Notes: a model not told the origin generated them from the letters alone. DNA of 15,356 nucleotides from Synechococcales cyanobacterium PMM_0073 (GCA_949127695.1 CASBQH010000100.1:1-15356), one strand, 5' to 3'; positions 1 through 7,775 are shown, numbered from the stretch's first letter. A program made the numbers and translations.

Positions 1-197
1 CTTCAGAGTTCAACGAGCTGCTGCCGGAGTCGCTTGGAGATCGGGCGCAGGTTTGGATCATCGGCACCCGCGAGCAGGTGAACCACATCATCAGCGAAAT
101 GTACGTGAGGGAAATGATCACCGACCGCAGCCAGTTTTCGCCGCTGGTTCCCGTGCCGTTTGCCCCCGGCAAATTCATGAGCGTGCTGCTGCGCTAG
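1..197 (+). CDS. C-terminal fragment of an unidentified protein (5' end outside window)
   Basis: The frame starting at base 3 is open from the window edge to a TAG at 195-197, giving the last 64 residues of a protein whose start lies upstream. The visible part is soluble, with a short strand-like segment (VWIIGTREQ) followed by a helix-like stretch and a proline/phenylalanine-rich tail (SPLVPVPFAPGKFMSVLLR). There is no membrane segment and no catalytic motif I can name. The even amino-acid mix and the well-placed hairpin directly after the stop support a real gene. It converges on glgP with 58 bases between the two stops. I do not recognise the family and assign no function. Confidence 0.6.
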   Translation, partial: SEFNELLPESLGDRAQVWIIGTREQVNHIISEMYVREMITDRSQFSPLVPVPFAPGKFMSVLLR

Positions 198-210
198 GAG
201 TTTGACCCTC

Positions 211-236
211 TGCGCCAGAATTTCGGTTCTGGCGCA
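211..236. terminator. Hairpin between convergent genes, likely bidirectional terminator
   Basis: A perfect 10-bp inverted repeat (TGCGCCAGAA at 211-220 and TTCTGGCGCA at 227-236) encloses a 6-base loop. It sits in the 58-base gap between two convergent stop codons, where a bidirectional terminator is expected. Neither strand has a run of T directly after the stem, so it is not a textbook intrinsic terminator. Confidence 0.65.
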
Positions 237-255
237 AGGCTAAAAAACCAGCGGC

Positions 256-2793
256 TTAAACTTCAGCGACTTTGGTAACTTTCAAGCCAGCAGTTTCCTG
301 CGAGTAGACGCCCAGATCAATCGGCATGGGTTCTACATGCCAGATCTCTTTGCAATATTGAGCAATCGTCCGATCTGACGAGAACTTGCCCATCCGCGCC
401 ACGTTCAGAATCGACATCCGCACCCAGTTATCCTGAGCCCGAAACGCCTCGCTGACCCGATCCTGACAGTCGAGATAGGCTTGGAAATCCGCCAGCAGCA
501 TATATTCATCGCTATGCAGCAACGAATCTACCAGCGACATAAACAAGCCAGGTTCCTTGGGCGAGAAGAAGCCTGAACCCATCTGGTCGATCACCTGCTT
601 TAGCACCGGGTTGGCGTGGTAGTAGTCTGTTGGGTTATAGCCTGCGGCTTTCTTCTCCATCACCTCTTGCGCCGTCAGCCCAAACAAGAAGAAGTTTTCA
701 GCTCCCACCTCCTCGCGAATTTCGACGTTTGCGCCATCTAGCGTGCCAATGGTGAGCGCGCCGTTCAGCGAGAACTTCATGTTGCCGGTGCCAGATGCCT
801 CCTTGCCCGCCGTCGAAATCTGCTCAGACAGGTCAGCTGCCGGATAGGCAAACTGCCCTAGCGACACCGAGTAGTTGGCCAAAAACACCATCTTAAGCCG
901 ACCCGCCATCTCTGGATCGTTGTTGATCACCTCGCCGACTGAGTTGATCAGCTTTACCACCATTTTGGCCACAAAGTAGCCCGGAGCCGCCTTGCCGCCA
1001 AAGATAAAGGTGCGCGGCACCAGATCCATGCTGGGATTGGCCTTGACCCGGTTATAGAGCGCAATCATATGCATGGCGCAGAGTAGCTGCCGCTTATATT
1101 CATGGATGCGTTTGATCTGCACGTCAAACAGCGAGTTGGGGTCAACCTCCAGATTGTTGCTGCGTAAAATATACTCAGCCAGCTTTTGCTTACGGTTCTG
1201 CTTAATCTGTCGCCAGCGCAGCCGAAACTCTGGATCGTTGGCGTAAGGCTCAATCTGGCGCAGCTTGTCGAGGTCTTTAATCCAGCCGTCGCCAATTTTT
1301 TCGGTGATCAGGGCAGATAGCTCCGGGTTGCTCATCAGCAGCCAGCGCCGAGGCGTAATGCCGTTGGTCTTATTCTGGAACTTATCTGGCCAGAGCTCGT
1401 AGAAGTCCTGCATCAGCTGCTGCTTGATTAGCTCAGTATGCAGCGCCGCCACGCCGTTTACTGTATGGCTCCCCACGCAGGCCAAATGCGCCATCCGCAC
1501 CTGCTTTTCTTCGCCTTCTTCAATTAGCGACATGCGAGAGAGCTTTGAGTAGTCGCCGGGATATTTGGCGTTAACTTCATTCATGAAGCTCTGGTTAATA
1601 TCGTAGATAATTTCCAGGTGACGCGGCAGCAGTCGGCCAAACAGGCTGACCGGCCATTTCTCTAGCGCCTCAGACAGCAGCGTATGGTTGGTATAGGCAA
1701 AGGTGCGCCGCGTCAGATCCCAGGCGTATTTCCACTCTAAGCCATGTTCGTCTAGGAAAATCCGCATCAGCTCGGCCACGCCAATTGCCGGGTGGGTGTC
1801 GTTGAGCTGGATCGCCACCTTGTCGGGGAAGGCATCAAACGACTGATGCTTCCGTAGATAGAGACGCACAATATCTTGCAGCGAGCAGGCCACAAAGAAA
1901 TACTGCTGCTGTAGCCGGAGTTCTTTACCTTGCAGCGTATTGTCATTCGGATAGAGCACCTTCGAGATGTTCTCGGAGAAGGTCTTAGCTGCAACCGCCT
2001 GCGTGTAGTCGCCTGCGTTGAAAATATGGAAGTCAAAGTCTTGACCCGCTCTTGCCGACCAGAGCCGCAGCGTGTTCACGGTATTGTTGTCATAACCGGG
2101 CACAGGTGTATCATAAGGCGTTCCGTAGACTGTCACCCCAGGTAGCCACCGAACCAGCGTATGGCCGTCTGCCTCAACTTGCGTTTCGGTATGCCCACCA
2201 AACTTTACCTCCACCATGTAGTCGGGGCGAGCAATCTCCCAGGGGTTGCCAAACCGCAGCCAGTTGTCAGGATACTCCACCTGCCAGCCGTCCTGGATAT
2301 ATTGGTCAAAAATCCCGAACTCATAGCGAATGCCGTAGCCCATCGCCGGAATTTCTAGGGTGGCCATTGAGTCGAGGAAGCAGGCGGCGAGCCTTCCTAG
2401 TCCACCGTTCCCCAGCCCTGGCTCCTCTTCACCTTCGAGCAGGTCGTCCAGATTTAGCCCAGATTCCTTCAGCGCCTGCTGCATTTGGTCATAGAGGCCG
2501 AGGTTGATCAGGTTGTTGAGCAGCAGCCGACCAATCAGAAACTCGGCAGAAAGGTAGCAAATAATCTTGGTGTCTTTTTCAAAATAGGCTTGGGCGGTTT
2601 TGATCCGGCGATGCACGAGCCGATCGCGCACCGTGTAGGCCAGCGCCATATAATAATCGTAGAGGGTGGCGAAGGTTTCGTCTTTTCCCTGAATGTAGTA
2701 CAAGTTATCGGCAAGCGCTCGCTTGAGCGTAGCCACGGTTGTCCCTGTCCGATCATCTTCTACGCGAACAGAATCCATGGGCTGACTAGTCAT
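256..2793 (-). CDS. glgP: Glycogen phosphorylase
   Basis: Glycogen/alpha-glucan phosphorylase (EC 2.4.1.1, GT35) releases glucose 1-phosphate from alpha-1,4-glucan ends using phosphate and pyridoxal phosphate. It is the cytoplasmic route for mobilising stored glycogen in the dark. The product has 845 residues, the usual bacterial length. The PLP signature EASGTGNMKFSLN ends near residue 677, with the Schiff-base lysine at K673. The substrate-site stretch GLGNGGLGR lies at residues 126-134, and RLWSARAG and KRIHEYKRQ are further family hallmarks. The start is an ATG at 2791-2793; the frame runs uninterrupted to a TAA at 256-258. The gene stands alone on the minus strand: 162 bases separate it from the phosphoribosyltransferase upstream, and it converges with the left-edge gene. 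No regulatory site is evident beyond short repeats in its leader. Confidence 0.97.
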   Translation of the reverse strand: MTSQPMDSVRVEDDRTGTTVATLKRALADNLYYIQGKDETFATLYDYYMALAYTVRDRLVHRRIKTAQAYFEKDTKIICYLSAEFLIGRLLLNNLINLGLYDQMQQALKESGLNLDDLLEGEEEPGLGNGGLGRLAACFLDSMATLEIPAMGYGIRYEFGIFDQYIQDGWQVEYPDNWLRFGNPWEIARPDYMVEVKFGGHTETQVEADGHTLVRWLPGVTVYGTPYDTPVPGYDNNTVNTLRLWSARAGQDFDFHIFNAGDYTQAVAAKTFSENISKVLYPNDNTLQGKELRLQQQYFFVACSLQDIVRLYLRKHQSFDAFPDKVAIQLNDTHPAIGVAELMRIFLDEHGLEWKYAWDLTRRTFAYTNHTLLSEALEKWPVSLFGRLLPRHLEIIYDINQSFMNEVNAKYPGDYSKLSRMSLIEEGEEKQVRMAHLACVGSHTVNGVAALHTELIKQQLMQDFYELWPDKFQNKTNGITPRRWLLMSNPELSALITEKIGDGWIKDLDKLRQIEPYANDPEFRLRWRQIKQNRKQKLAEYILRSNNLEVDPNSLFDVQIKRIHEYKRQLLCAMHMIALYNRVKANPSMDLVPRTFIFGGKAAPGYFVAKMVVKLINSVGEVINNDPEMAGRLKMVFLANYSVSLGQFAYPAADLSEQISTAGKEASGTGNMKFSLNGALTIGTLDGANVEIREEVGAENFFLFGLTAQEVMEKKAAGYNPTDYYHANPVLKQVIDQMGSGFFSPKEPGLFMSLVDSLLHSDEYMLLADFQAYLDCQDRVSEAFRAQDNWVRMSILNVARMGKFSSDRTIAQYCKEIWHVEPMPIDLGVYSQETAGLKVTKVAEV

Positions 2794-2841
2794 AAGCTGA
2801 TTTTGGGTGCTGACTTAAGCTGATTTGGACTGGTTTGGACT
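2793..2841. repeat. Short direct repeats in the glgP leader
   Basis: The 11-mer TAAGCTGATTT occurs at 2793-2803, touching the glgP start codon, and again at 2816-2826. A 10-base tandem unit follows: TTTGGACT at 2824-2831 and 2834-2841. All lie within 50 bases upstream of the glgP start, so in its leader or promoter. They could be replication-slippage leftovers or binding sites; sequence alone does not decide. Confidence 0.6.
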
Positions 2842-2955
2842 AACTTAAACGGTAGATTTATCTAAACTAGCGCATGGCATATCTCCCTATGGTAAGCGTA
2901 TGTGCCAAAAGGGAGGCTCGGCGCTGTCTTAAGCAATTCTTAGGGATCGTAAGGC

Positions 2956-3504
2956 TCAATCAGCTTTCAGCTCTTCTGGCTGGATACCTTCTGGCTGGAT
3001 ACCTTCTAGTTTAATATTAGCTGGGTTCATCTCCTCGTAGATTTCAAACGGCTGATGAATCCAGGGATTATCGGTGAGATAGTCCACGTGGTAATCAGGC
3101 TGAATCGTAGAGCAGGCTTTATACCAGAGCACCGCCGTGCGGATTTCGTCAATGTAAAAGCCATAGTAGCGGTCGAGCCATTTGAGGGTGCGCTTCAGGC
3201 TTTCTCCTGAATCCACCAGATCATCTACCAGCAAGATTTGGCTGCCCAGCCCCGGCGTCGTCATGCTCAAGTCTCGTGAGAACACCAGCGAACTGCGGCT
3301 CTGCTTGCCGGAGCCGCGATAAGAGGAGGTGGAGAGAATCGCCAGCGGCAGGCCAAAAATTCGAGAGAGCGTATCGCCCACCCGCAGCCCGCCGCGAGCA
3401 ATGCAGACAATTTGGTCAAATTCCCAGCCCGACTGATGAATCCGAGCCGCGAGCTGCTCAATCTTTTGATGGTAGGCTGTCCAAGATATGTAAAGGTCTG
3501 ACAT
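2956..3504 (-). CDS. Purine-type phosphoribosyltransferase (Gpt/Hpt-like)
   Basis: A type I phosphoribosyltransferase of 182 residues, probably cytoplasmic. The PRPP-binding loop is clear (LLVDDLVDSGESL, residues 91-103, with the acidic pair D94-D95), and an earlier IARGG motif at 36-40 forms the pyrophosphate-side loop. The overall pattern, including the DNPWIHQPFE segment near 145-154, resembles bacterial xanthine/hypoxanthine-guanine phosphoribosyltransferases, so purine salvage is the likely role. The exact base is inferred, not shown. The start is an ATG at 3502-3504 with no strong Shine-Dalgarno. The C-terminus carries an in-frame duplication (EGIQP twice, residues 167-176) beyond the catalytic fold. 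It lies 153 bases downstream of desB on the same strand and has its own promoter candidate. Confidence 0.88.
   Translation of the reverse strand: MSDLYISWTAYHQKIEQLAARIHQSGWEFDQIVCIARGGLRVGDTLSRIFGLPLAILSTSSYRGSGKQSRSSLVFSRDLSMTTPGLGSQILLVDDLVDSGESLKRTLKWLDRYYGFYIDEIRTAVLWYKACSTIQPDYHVDYLTDNPWIHQPFEIYEEMNPANIKLEGIQPEGIQPEELKAD
2975..3004. repeat. Perfect 15-bp tandem duplication inside the phosphoribosyltransferase gene
   Basis: The 15-base unit TCTGGCTGGATACCT is present twice with no mismatch (2975-2989 and 2990-3004). Its length keeps the frame and produces two consecutive EGIQP blocks near the protein C-terminus. Confidence 0.95.
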
Positions 3505-3534
3505 GGTGGGGTTCGTCTTACAAAGATGAAGAGC

Positions 3535-3543
3535 ATCATACCA
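3535..3543 (-). promoter_or_regulatory. Extended -10 promoter candidate for the phosphoribosyltransferase gene
   Basis: On the minus strand TGG followed by TATGAT forms an extended -10 element (TGN plus a hexamer matching five of six consensus bases). It would start transcription about 25 bases before the ATG at 3504. I see no convincing -35, which extended -10 promoters tolerate. Confidence 0.4.
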
Positions 3544-3604
3544 ACTGCCCAGGCTAGAGGCTGCGCCGAGTGAACGAAAAAGCGCGCTCAGGCGAGAGCA
3601 GTTG

Positions 3605-3628
3605 ATTTGTACCTACATTTGTACCTAT
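3605..3628. repeat. 12-bp tandem repeat between desB and the phosphoribosyltransferase gene
   Basis: Two copies of a 12-base unit (ATTTGTACCTAC / ATTTGTACCTAT, one mismatch in the last base) stand side by side 30-50 bases downstream of the desB stop. The GTAC cores are spaced 12 bases apart. Function unknown. Confidence 0.85.
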
Positions 3629-3657
3629 ATAAGGATGTCAGCCTAATTACTTTCCAA

Positions 3658-4704
3658 CTACTTTTTAACTGGCATTTGGTAGTAAACCTTGCTGCCCTGA
3701 TCGCTAACAAAAAAGCAGCTGCGATAGGCCGACCAAAGTGCCCGCCAGATCGGCAGCTCCGACTTGCGATAATGCTCTCCCAAGACCGGCTTGGCGGCTT
3801 CTGTCGCCTCTAGTAAGTGGTAATGTGGAATGCTCAAGAATACATGATGGACTACATGTGTACCAATATTATGGTGAATTGGATTAATGATGCCGTAGTC
3901 ATGATCAATCGTTGAAAGCGCCCCTTTGAGAAAATACCAATCTTCGCCGCGATACCAGGGGATTTCAGCGTCAGTATGGTGCAGAAAGGTGACGAGATCA
4001 AGCCAGATCACAAAAACCACATAGGGCATTAGATAAAACTTAAACAGAAAGCCGAAGCCAAAGCTGAAGCCAACGCCGACCAAAGCCGCAATCATCAGCG
4101 CACAGCAGAGGGTGCTAGTCAAAACATCCCATTTTTCGCTGGGTCGAAACAGCGGGCTGCTGGGCGAAAAGTGCGAGCCTTTTTTACCGGGCGAGCGCAT
4201 AAATAAGTAAAGCGGATAGAGAAACAAGATCAGCTGAAACCGGGCAAACTTTTCAAGCCAAGTCATTTGGTTGTAGCGACTTTCTGTGACCGGATACCAG
4301 CTTTCGTCGGTTTCAACATTGCCCGTGTTGGCATGGTGCGTCCGGTGGCTAATCCGCCAGCCGTGATAGGGTACCAAAATGGGCGAGTGGCTCAAATGCC
4401 CTACCAAATTGTTCAGCCAGCGATGCCTTGAAAAAGAGCCGTGACCGCAGTCATGCCCCACTACAAACAGCGCCCAAAACATGGTGCCCTGCGCCAGCCA
4501 GTAGAAGGGCAAAACCCAGAGGCTGTCGAGCTGCACAGCCCCCCAAAATAGTAGGGTGATAATGCCAATATCTAGGAAAAAGTAGGCCAGCGATCGCCCC
4601 ACGTTGGGCTGAAAGCAATGGGCTGGAATGGCGCTGCGAACATCTTGCAGCGTAAACGGCAAGGCTTCGCGAACAGGAGGACGGGCGGTTAAATTGGAAG
4701 TCAC
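3658..4704 (-). CDS. desB: Acyl-lipid omega-3 (delta-15) fatty acid desaturase DesB
   Basis: Membrane-bound di-iron desaturase that introduces the omega-3 double bond into C18 acyl chains of membrane glycerolipids, using ferredoxin in cyanobacteria. The 348 residues carry the three histidine boxes: HDCGH at 84-88, HRTHH at 120-124 and HVVHH at 283-287. Hydrophobic membrane segments lie around 40-80 and 195-240. Blocks such as LFVVGHDCGHGSFS, HLSH.PILVPYHGWRISH and GALSTID.DYG.INPIHH match my memory of Synechocystis DesB closely, so omega-3 rather than delta-12 is preferred. The start is a GTG at 4702-4704; an in-frame TAA lies three codons upstream, so no longer start exists. Omega-3 desaturase genes are typically cold-induced in cyanobacteria; the AT-rich leader would fit, but that is inference. 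Confidence 0.93.
   Translation of the reverse strand: MTSNLTARPPVREALPFTLQDVRSAIPAHCFQPNVGRSLAYFFLDIGIITLLFWGAVQLDSLWVLPFYWLAQGTMFWALFVVGHDCGHGSFSRHRWLNNLVGHLSHSPILVPYHGWRISHRTHHANTGNVETDESWYPVTESRYNQMTWLEKFARFQLILFLYPLYLFMRSPGKKGSHFSPSSPLFRPSEKWDVLTSTLCCALMIAALVGVGFSFGFGFLFKFYLMPYVVFVIWLDLVTFLHHTDAEIPWYRGEDWYFLKGALSTIDHDYGIINPIHHNIGTHVVHHVFLSIPHYHLLEATEAAKPVLGEHYRKSELPIWRALWSAYRSCFFVSDQGSKVYYQMPVKK
4590..4597. other. HIP1 octamer GCGATCGC
   Basis: One perfect copy of the highly iterated palindrome typical of many cyanobacterial genomes, inside the desB coding region. I found no other perfect copy, so it supports but does not prove cyanobacterial origin. Confidence 0.9.
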
Positions 4705-4784
4705 GTTTTGTTAGCATCAATAAAAAGCAAGCGGCAAGCAGCCGACAAAACGGCTCGATTTTCAAGCCTCGGCATCTACCCACC

Positions 4785-4807
4785 GTTAGATATTATATAT
4801 CTTAACG
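4785..4807 (-). promoter_or_regulatory. Candidate desB promoter -10 inside an AT-rich inverted repeat
   Basis: On the minus strand a perfect TATAAT (4792-4797) lies about 90 bases upstream of the desB GTG. It is centred in an inverted repeat (AGATAT at 4788-4793 and ATATCT at 4797-4802 on the plus strand), extended by GTT and AAC flanks with a one-base bulge. The -35 region is poor (AAATAT-like at 17-base spacing), suggesting an activator or an alternative sigma factor. The transcript would have a leader of roughly 80 bases. Confidence 0.4.
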
Positions 4808-4939
4808 TTACTTAATATTTACTTTAAGCTTTTGTTTCTGTTGTTCCTTACCGTTTTTAGCGGCAGATCAGCAGCAGGTTTAGCCAGCCGCACTCAGTCT
4901 AGACCGGGCGCGGCCAGCGTTTTAGCAGTTTCAATGGGT

Positions 4940-7360
4940 CTAGAGGCTAGTTACTGCCGACAAATTGGCTAGGCTCGCCAGATCTGCCCCAAACTCAGCG
5001 CCAGTCAGGCCAGCCAGCCGGTCGAGCCTTTGCCCCGACTGCACCTGAATTAGCGAGCTAGGCGTGAGGCTTTCTGCTGCCGTGAGTTCTGGCACTTCCA
5101 AGAAGATAGCGGTCGGCACGCCAAAATTGCCCTCTGAGTCATAGCTCTCGACAAACAGCGTATATTCGCCCGGTTCCAGTCCAGTGATATCAACGCTCGC
5201 CTCAATCCGCTCCACGGTACTGTCAAACTCGCCGTCAGTGGCGGCAAATTCATGCAGCGCTGTGCCTTCAACCCAAGAAGGTGCATCAACGCTGTAGCGC
5301 GCTCCGGCAATGTCTTTCAGGTTCGGCAGATCCAGTCCTTCAATTAGCCCACCCGAACTCAGGTTGCCGTCTGCATAGCGAGTCGCGTCTGCTGTAGCGC
5401 TCAGCGTCAGCTTGCCGTCTTCATCGGTGGAGACCGAAAGACCCGTTGAGTCAGGCCCCTCTGGCAATTGATAGGGGCGACGAGCCGCTTTGCCCGCATA
5501 GAGCAATGTGGGCAGAATTTCAGGCGCGATTGTTTCCTCAAAATAGTCGCTTTGCTCAAAAAATTCGTTACCCAACTCCAGCGTATAGGCTGCCACCCCA
5601 AAGGTATCGTACACCCAGTCATCGGTGGTGCCGGAGGTGGCGTAAAGGCCAATCGCCTGCTGCACGTCATAGGCTTCGCCGTCGGTGCGTTCGGTAAAAT
5701 AGCCAAACTTCAGCCCCAGATTCCGCAGCCCTTCGCGGTTGGGAGCTGGTTCGTTCGTCCAGCCAAATGGATAGAGCACCAGATTACCAAAGCTGTGCAG
5801 GTCGAGATAGACGCCCGTTGCATCATCTGGAGCCGGATCAGAGTCAGCCGGACCCTTTTGATCTGGGAAAGTTTTGAGCAAATAGTCGTGTAGCGCCTGA
5901 CTTTCAGGTTCAGAAAACGGCGACGGCCCTTGATAGGTCAAATCCGCCGGATCGGTGCTGGCTCCCCCTTCGACTTCGCCCCACTTAGAGGCATAGTTGC
6001 GGTTGAGGTCAACGCCGTAGTTGGGAAACTCAGCCGGCTCAACGCCTTCAGGCACGGTGGGGTTGGTGTTTTTGCGCCAAGAATAGCCCTGCTCAGCCAG
6101 CTTCCGCCCGTCTGGGTTGACGTAAGGCACAATGCGAATATCGGTGTAGTCGAGCAGCCAGGTAATATCAGCATCTTTGCCATATTCATTGATCAGCTGC
6201 TCAGCAAAGCGAGCATTGGCTTCAGCCGTACTGTACTCGCGAGCATGAATCGAAGACTGGACGAACAGCACCGGCTTTTCGTAGAGGCCGTTGGTGGCCT
6301 TGTTGGTGAGTTCGAGCGAGTAGAGATCGTAGCCCGCGCCGCCGCCGTAGGTGAGCTTGTTGTAGCTGTCGCCAATATCCACCCAGGAGGCAATTTCGGG
6401 GTTGGCTTCGGCCAGCAGCGACAGATCTTTGTAGGTTTCTTCAACCGTGCGGTAGCTGGTATAGCCCGGAATTGTGCCGTCGGTAATCTGCACGGGCACA
6501 GTTTCTAGCGCGAGGCCGTCGTAGTCTGGGTCGTCGCTGTCCACGACAATGCTGACCGCGCTGAGCTGATCTTCGCCTTCGTCGAGGCCATCCGGGACAG
6601 CGCTCACGGTAGAGATTTGGGGAATGTTCCAGTTTTCGGGCGTGAAAGTAAGCGACTGGATGGGGTTGAGCTGCGCCTCATCTATGGCAAAGCTCAGCGT
6701 TACGGGCGCAGTCGGGCGGCTCTGAAGCGAAAACTTGAAGTCGAGCGGGTCGGGCACGCTGCTTTCGCTCACTCCAACTAGCCCGGTCGGCAGCGTCACG
6801 CCTGGTGCGAAGTAGTCTACGACCTCCACATTGTCCACCGCCCAGAGAAACGACCAGTTGCCATCAAACCGGAACCGCACCTGCGCCTCCGCCACGCCAG
6901 CTAGCTCGTCGGTCAAATCCAGCAGGGTCGTGCCGTTGACATCCTCAACCTGGGTCGCAGCAGGCGTCCAGCTACTGCCGTCATAAACTTCTACATAGCT
7001 AACGCTGGCATTCTCGCCTGCCGGAATCCCCAGGTAGTTCTGGTCAAACTTGAGGTAAACATTCTCAGACTGTGAGGCGTCAAAAACAGGCGAAACAAAG
7101 GCAACATCTTCTAGCTGGTCGTCGTCTGAGATCGCGTCACTGTCATAGACTGCAAACGGGGCAGGTAGCGTAATCGTTGTATCAGAGCGATTGCCCGGAT
7201 TGTCAAAGCGCCAGAGATCGGTCGCGGGGTTGCCTTCGAGCACATTGATTGTCCAGCCGGGAGGGGGTGTGCTGCCGCTGGCGTCACTAAAGTCTTCCTC
7301 TAGAAACACGGTCACGGGTGGCGTAGTCTGAGGCTCTGTAGCAGTTTCGGTAGATGGCAT
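4940..7360 (-). CDS. Large multidomain M14 zinc carboxypeptidase, probably exported
   Basis: An 806-residue protein with a central peptidase M14 (carboxypeptidase A/T-like) domain at about 300-628, cleaving C-terminal residues from peptides. Zinc ligands are H372 and E375 (HAREY) and H522 (LDLHSFG). The substrate-binding pair is N453-R454 (GVDLNRNY), the counterpart of carboxypeptidase A tyrosine 248 is Y584 (DWVYD), and the catalytic glutamate is E595 (YTLELGNEF). Residues 15-185 look like a jelly-roll/MAM-like beta domain and 188-295 like a Calx-beta-type domain (VSESSVPDPLDFKFSL). A beta-rich C-terminal domain spans about 638-755, followed by a polar/aliphatic tail. The protein is very acidic, as secreted proteins often are, yet has no N-terminal signal peptide; type I-like export is possible but I see no RTX repeats. 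The start is an ATG at 7358-7360 with a weak ribosome-binding site. Confidence 0.9.
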   Translation of the reverse strand: MPSTETATEPQTTPPVTVFLEEDFSDASGSTPPPGWTINVLEGNPATDLWRFDNPGNRSDTTITLPAPFAVYDSDAISDDDQLEDVAFVSPVFDASQSENVYLKFDQNYLGIPAGENASVSYVEVYDGSSWTPAATQVEDVNGTTLLDLTDELAGVAEAQVRFRFDGNWSFLWAVDNVEVVDYFAPGVTLPTGLVGVSESSVPDPLDFKFSLQSRPTAPVTLSFAIDEAQLNPIQSLTFTPENWNIPQISTVSAVPDGLDEGEDQLSAVSIVVDSDDPDYDGLALETVPVQITDGTIPGYTSYRTVEETYKDLSLLAEANPEIASWVDIGDSYNKLTYGGGAGYDLYSLELTNKATNGLYEKPVLFVQSSIHAREYSTAEANARFAEQLINEYGKDADITWLLDYTDIRIVPYVNPDGRKLAEQGYSWRKNTNPTVPEGVEPAEFPNYGVDLNRNYASKWGEVEGGASTDPADLTYQGPSPFSEPESQALHDYLLKTFPDQKGPADSDPAPDDATGVYLDLHSFGNLVLYPFGWTNEPAPNREGLRNLGLKFGYFTERTDGEAYDVQQAIGLYATSGTTDDWVYDTFGVAAYTLELGNEFFEQSDYFEETIAPEILPTLLYAGKAARRPYQLPEGPDSTGLSVSTDEDGKLTLSATADATRYADGNLSSGGLIEGLDLPNLKDIAGARYSVDAPSWVEGTALHEFAATDGEFDSTVERIEASVDITGLEPGEYTLFVESYDSEGNFGVPTAIFLEVPELTAAESLTPSSLIQVQSGQRLDRLAGLTGAEFGADLASLANLSAVTSL

Positions 7361-7399
7361 GGAGTTAAGCCTATAAAAATTTAGATCCGAAAGTACGAA

Positions 7400-7420
7400 T
7401 CAGCTCACAATCTGAGCTGA
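7400..7420. promoter_or_regulatory. Perfect 8-bp hairpin in the carboxypeptidase leader
   Basis: TCAGCTCA (7400-7407) and TGAGCTGA (7413-7420) are perfect reverse complements around a 5-base loop. It lies 40-60 bases upstream of the carboxypeptidase ATG and downstream of the predicted transcription start, so it would be in the mRNA leader. There is no T run after it, which argues against a terminator. It may be an operator or an mRNA-stability element. Confidence 0.5.
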
Positions 7421-7453
7421 GCTGGTTCAGTTCAAACCCGCCAAGTTTTGCTC

Positions 7454-7482
7454 ACTATAGCAGGCTCCAAGTTTCGCTTCAA
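7454..7482 (-). promoter_or_regulatory. Sigma-70-type promoter for the M14 carboxypeptidase gene
   Basis: Reading the minus strand, TTGAAG (7477-7482, four of six consensus) is followed at exactly 17 bases by TATAGT (7454-7459, five of six). Transcription would begin near 7447, leaving a leader of about 87 bases that contains the 7400-7420 hairpin. This is one of the best-formed promoters in the window. Confidence 0.55.
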
Positions 7483-7553
7483 AACTATTCAATGTACCCC
7501 TACATTCACAATCTCTTCAGGCAGCTAAGCACTCAATCTTTTCAAGTCGCGCT

Positions 7554-7563
7554 AACTTAAGTA
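7554..7563. repeat. ACTTAAGT palindrome in the divergent intergenic region
   Basis: A perfect 8-base palindrome (7555-7562) lies near a second AACTTA word a few bases to the right. It is short enough to be chance and is recorded only as part of the intergenic inventory. Confidence 0.3.
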
Positions 7564-7619
7564 AAACTTAGGAGTCACAGCTGTCAGTCAGAATTATTCA
7601 GTCTATGGCAAATGCAAAG

Positions 7620-7633
7620 ATCTTCCAGAAGAT
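7620..7633. repeat. ATCTTC-CA-GAAGAT palindrome
   Basis: Six-base perfect arms sit around a two-base centre, with a similar 12-mer (CTTTCAGAAGAT, one mismatch to CTTCCAGAAGAT) at 7691-7702. This pattern would fit a dimeric regulator with a second weaker site, but no known cyanobacterial consensus matches it to my knowledge. Confidence 0.4.
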
Positions 7634-7775
7634 AGATTTGGCTAGGAATTTCTGCTAAAAAATTCTATCCAATTGCCTGAATCCATCAAACTTTCAGAAG
7701 ATCAGCGGAAACAAGCCTTCGCTAATCGATTCTTTTGATTCATGTACTTCTCGATACGAAAATTTAACAGGAGTT

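Noticed and set aside
3605..3628. NtcA-type site (GTA-N8-TAC) upstream of the phosphoribosyltransferase gene
   Set aside because: The GTA and TAC triplets are ten bases apart, not eight, and arise from the tandem repeat.
5930..6508. 192-codon open frame on the plus strand, opposite the M14 catalytic domain
   Set aside because: The minus strand encodes the complete set of M14 active-site residues across the same bases, so this is a mirror frame.
7408..7412. CRISPR-like or phage attachment interpretation of short intergenic repeats
   Set aside because: No array of regularly spaced repeats, no cas genes, no integrase and no tRNA nearby.
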